A model generated the notes under the pieces. That model had not been told where the DNA came from and searched no databases. It worked only from the letters and a program-made list of their open reading frames with translations. Below, one piece after another: positions 4,918 through 5,415 of a stretch of DNA of 5,415 bases. A program made the position numbers and the translations under genes. Origin of the DNA: an uncultured Clostridium sp. (GTDB taxonomy: Bacteria; Bacillota; Clostridia; Clostridiales; Clostridiaceae). How positions within the stretch are numbered: the first letter of the stretch is position 1; every line of letters begins with the position of its first letter. The stretch spans positions 1 through 5,415 of the forward strand of contig NZ_CALEVF010000149.1 in the NCBI RefSeq assembly GCF_937920395.1. Direction: 5' to 3'.

Positions 4918-5415
4918 TTAAACCTTCATTGCCCTCATAGAATTTAACACTGCAATTAAAGCAACTCCTACATCTCCAAAAACTGCTTCCCACATATTTG
5001 CAACTCCAAACACTGCAAAGATCAAAATGATTGCCTTTACACCTAATGCAAATACAATATTTTGCATAACAATCTTCTTTGTCTTTTGAGCAATTTGTAT
5101 ACCCAAAGCAATCTTTGATGGTTCATCTGTCATGATTACTATATCAGCAGCTTCTATGGCTGCATCAGAACCTACTCCACCCATAGCTATTCCAATATCT
5201 GCTCTTGCAAGCACTGGAGCATCATTTATGCCATCTCCTACAAAAACAATTTTCCCCTTAGTTGACTTTTCTTTTTGAAGTTTCTCAAGCTTTTCTACCT
5301 TATCCTGTGGAAGAAGTTCTGAATAAACTTCATCTACACCAAGAACTTTTCCAATGCTACTGGCTATATCTTTATTATCACCAGTAAGCATTACTATTTT
5401 TTTAATACCCATAGA
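4918..5415 (-). CDS. Heavy-metal P1B-type ATPase (Zn/Cd/Pb type), 3' part only
   Basis: This is the C-terminal quarter of a membrane metal-exporting ATPase, which uses ATP to pump soft-metal ions out of the cytoplasm. From the ATG at 5412 the visible residues hold the end of the P domain (MLTGDN 8-13, LLPQDKV 33-39, and the Mg-binding hinge VGDGINDAP 58-66), then two membrane helices (about 113-137 and 143-160). N118, K126, D147-x-G149 and N157 in these helices follow the spacing of the P1B-2 group (CadA/ZntA), and MGGVGSDAAIEAADIVIM also favours CadA/ZntA over copper pumps. The ion choice is an inference, because the CPC-containing helix, the DKTGT phosphorylation site and any N-terminal metal domain lie beyond the window. 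The frame stays open to base 5415 and the ATG at 5412 is internal: full-length relatives have roughly 600-750 residues. It is divergent in role from the nag operon and separated by its own terminator. Confidence 0.93.
   Translation of the reverse strand, partial: SMGIKKIVMLTGDNKDIASSIGKVLGVDEVYSELLPQDKVEKLEKLQKEKSTKGKIVFVGDGINDAPVLARADIGIAMGGVGSDAAIEAADIVIMTDEPSKIALGIQIAQKTKKIVMQNIVFALGVKAIILIFAVFGVANMWEAVFGDVGVALIAVLNSMRAMKV

Noticed and set aside
5400..5415. Possible adapter remnant at the right end
   Set aside because: The last bases continue the P-type ATPase frame (Ser before MGIKK) and show no AGATCGGAAGAGC-like sequence; this edge is a plain window or contig end.
49..5415. A novel defence, mobile or biosynthetic system
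   Set aside because: All six genes belong to well-known families in ordinary arrangements; no transposase, integrase, toxin-antitoxin pair, phage gene or unexplained long open frame is visible.

Overview
The window is AT-rich (roughly 30% GC by eye) with strong Shine-Dalgarno sites, intrinsic terminators and Firmicute-type proteins. It is best read as chromosomal DNA of a Clostridium-like low-GC Firmicute; the species cannot be told from this sequence. The first 48 bases are not biological. They match the Illumina P5/TruSeq Read 1 adapter, so the window begins at an untrimmed contig or read end.

Layout, left to right: (1) adapter, 1-48. (2) A MATE-family multidrug/cation antiporter on +, whose N-terminus is lost at the adapter junction. 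(3) A 154-base intergenic region with a candidate extended -10 promoter, a perfect 8-bp hairpin and a 17-base tandem direct repeat, which would form the leader of (4) a small two-CBS-domain protein on +. (5) A long bidirectional hairpin terminator between convergent genes. (6) An amino-sugar catabolic operon on -, transcribed nagR -> nagA -> nagB. (7) The nagR promoter with a candidate NagR operator just downstream of its -10. (8) The 3' part of a heavy-metal (Zn/Cd/Pb type) P1B ATPase on -, with its own terminator, running off the right edge.

The nag operon is a coherent unit. NagA deacetylates N-acetylglucosamine-6-phosphate, NagB converts the resulting glucosamine-6-phosphate to fructose-6-phosphate and ammonia, and NagR (GntR/HutC family) is expected to repress the operon, including itself, until an amino-sugar phosphate binds its UTRA domain. 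No sugar transporter is present here. The flanking MATE, CBS and P-type ATPase genes have no evident functional link to the operon.

I see no novel multi-gene system. The points worth a second look are the adapter contamination and the false MATE start it creates, a probable non-canonical ATT start codon for nagA, the operator over the nagR start site, and the repeat/hairpin leader of the CBS gene. There is no gene-free stretch longer than about 200 bases.
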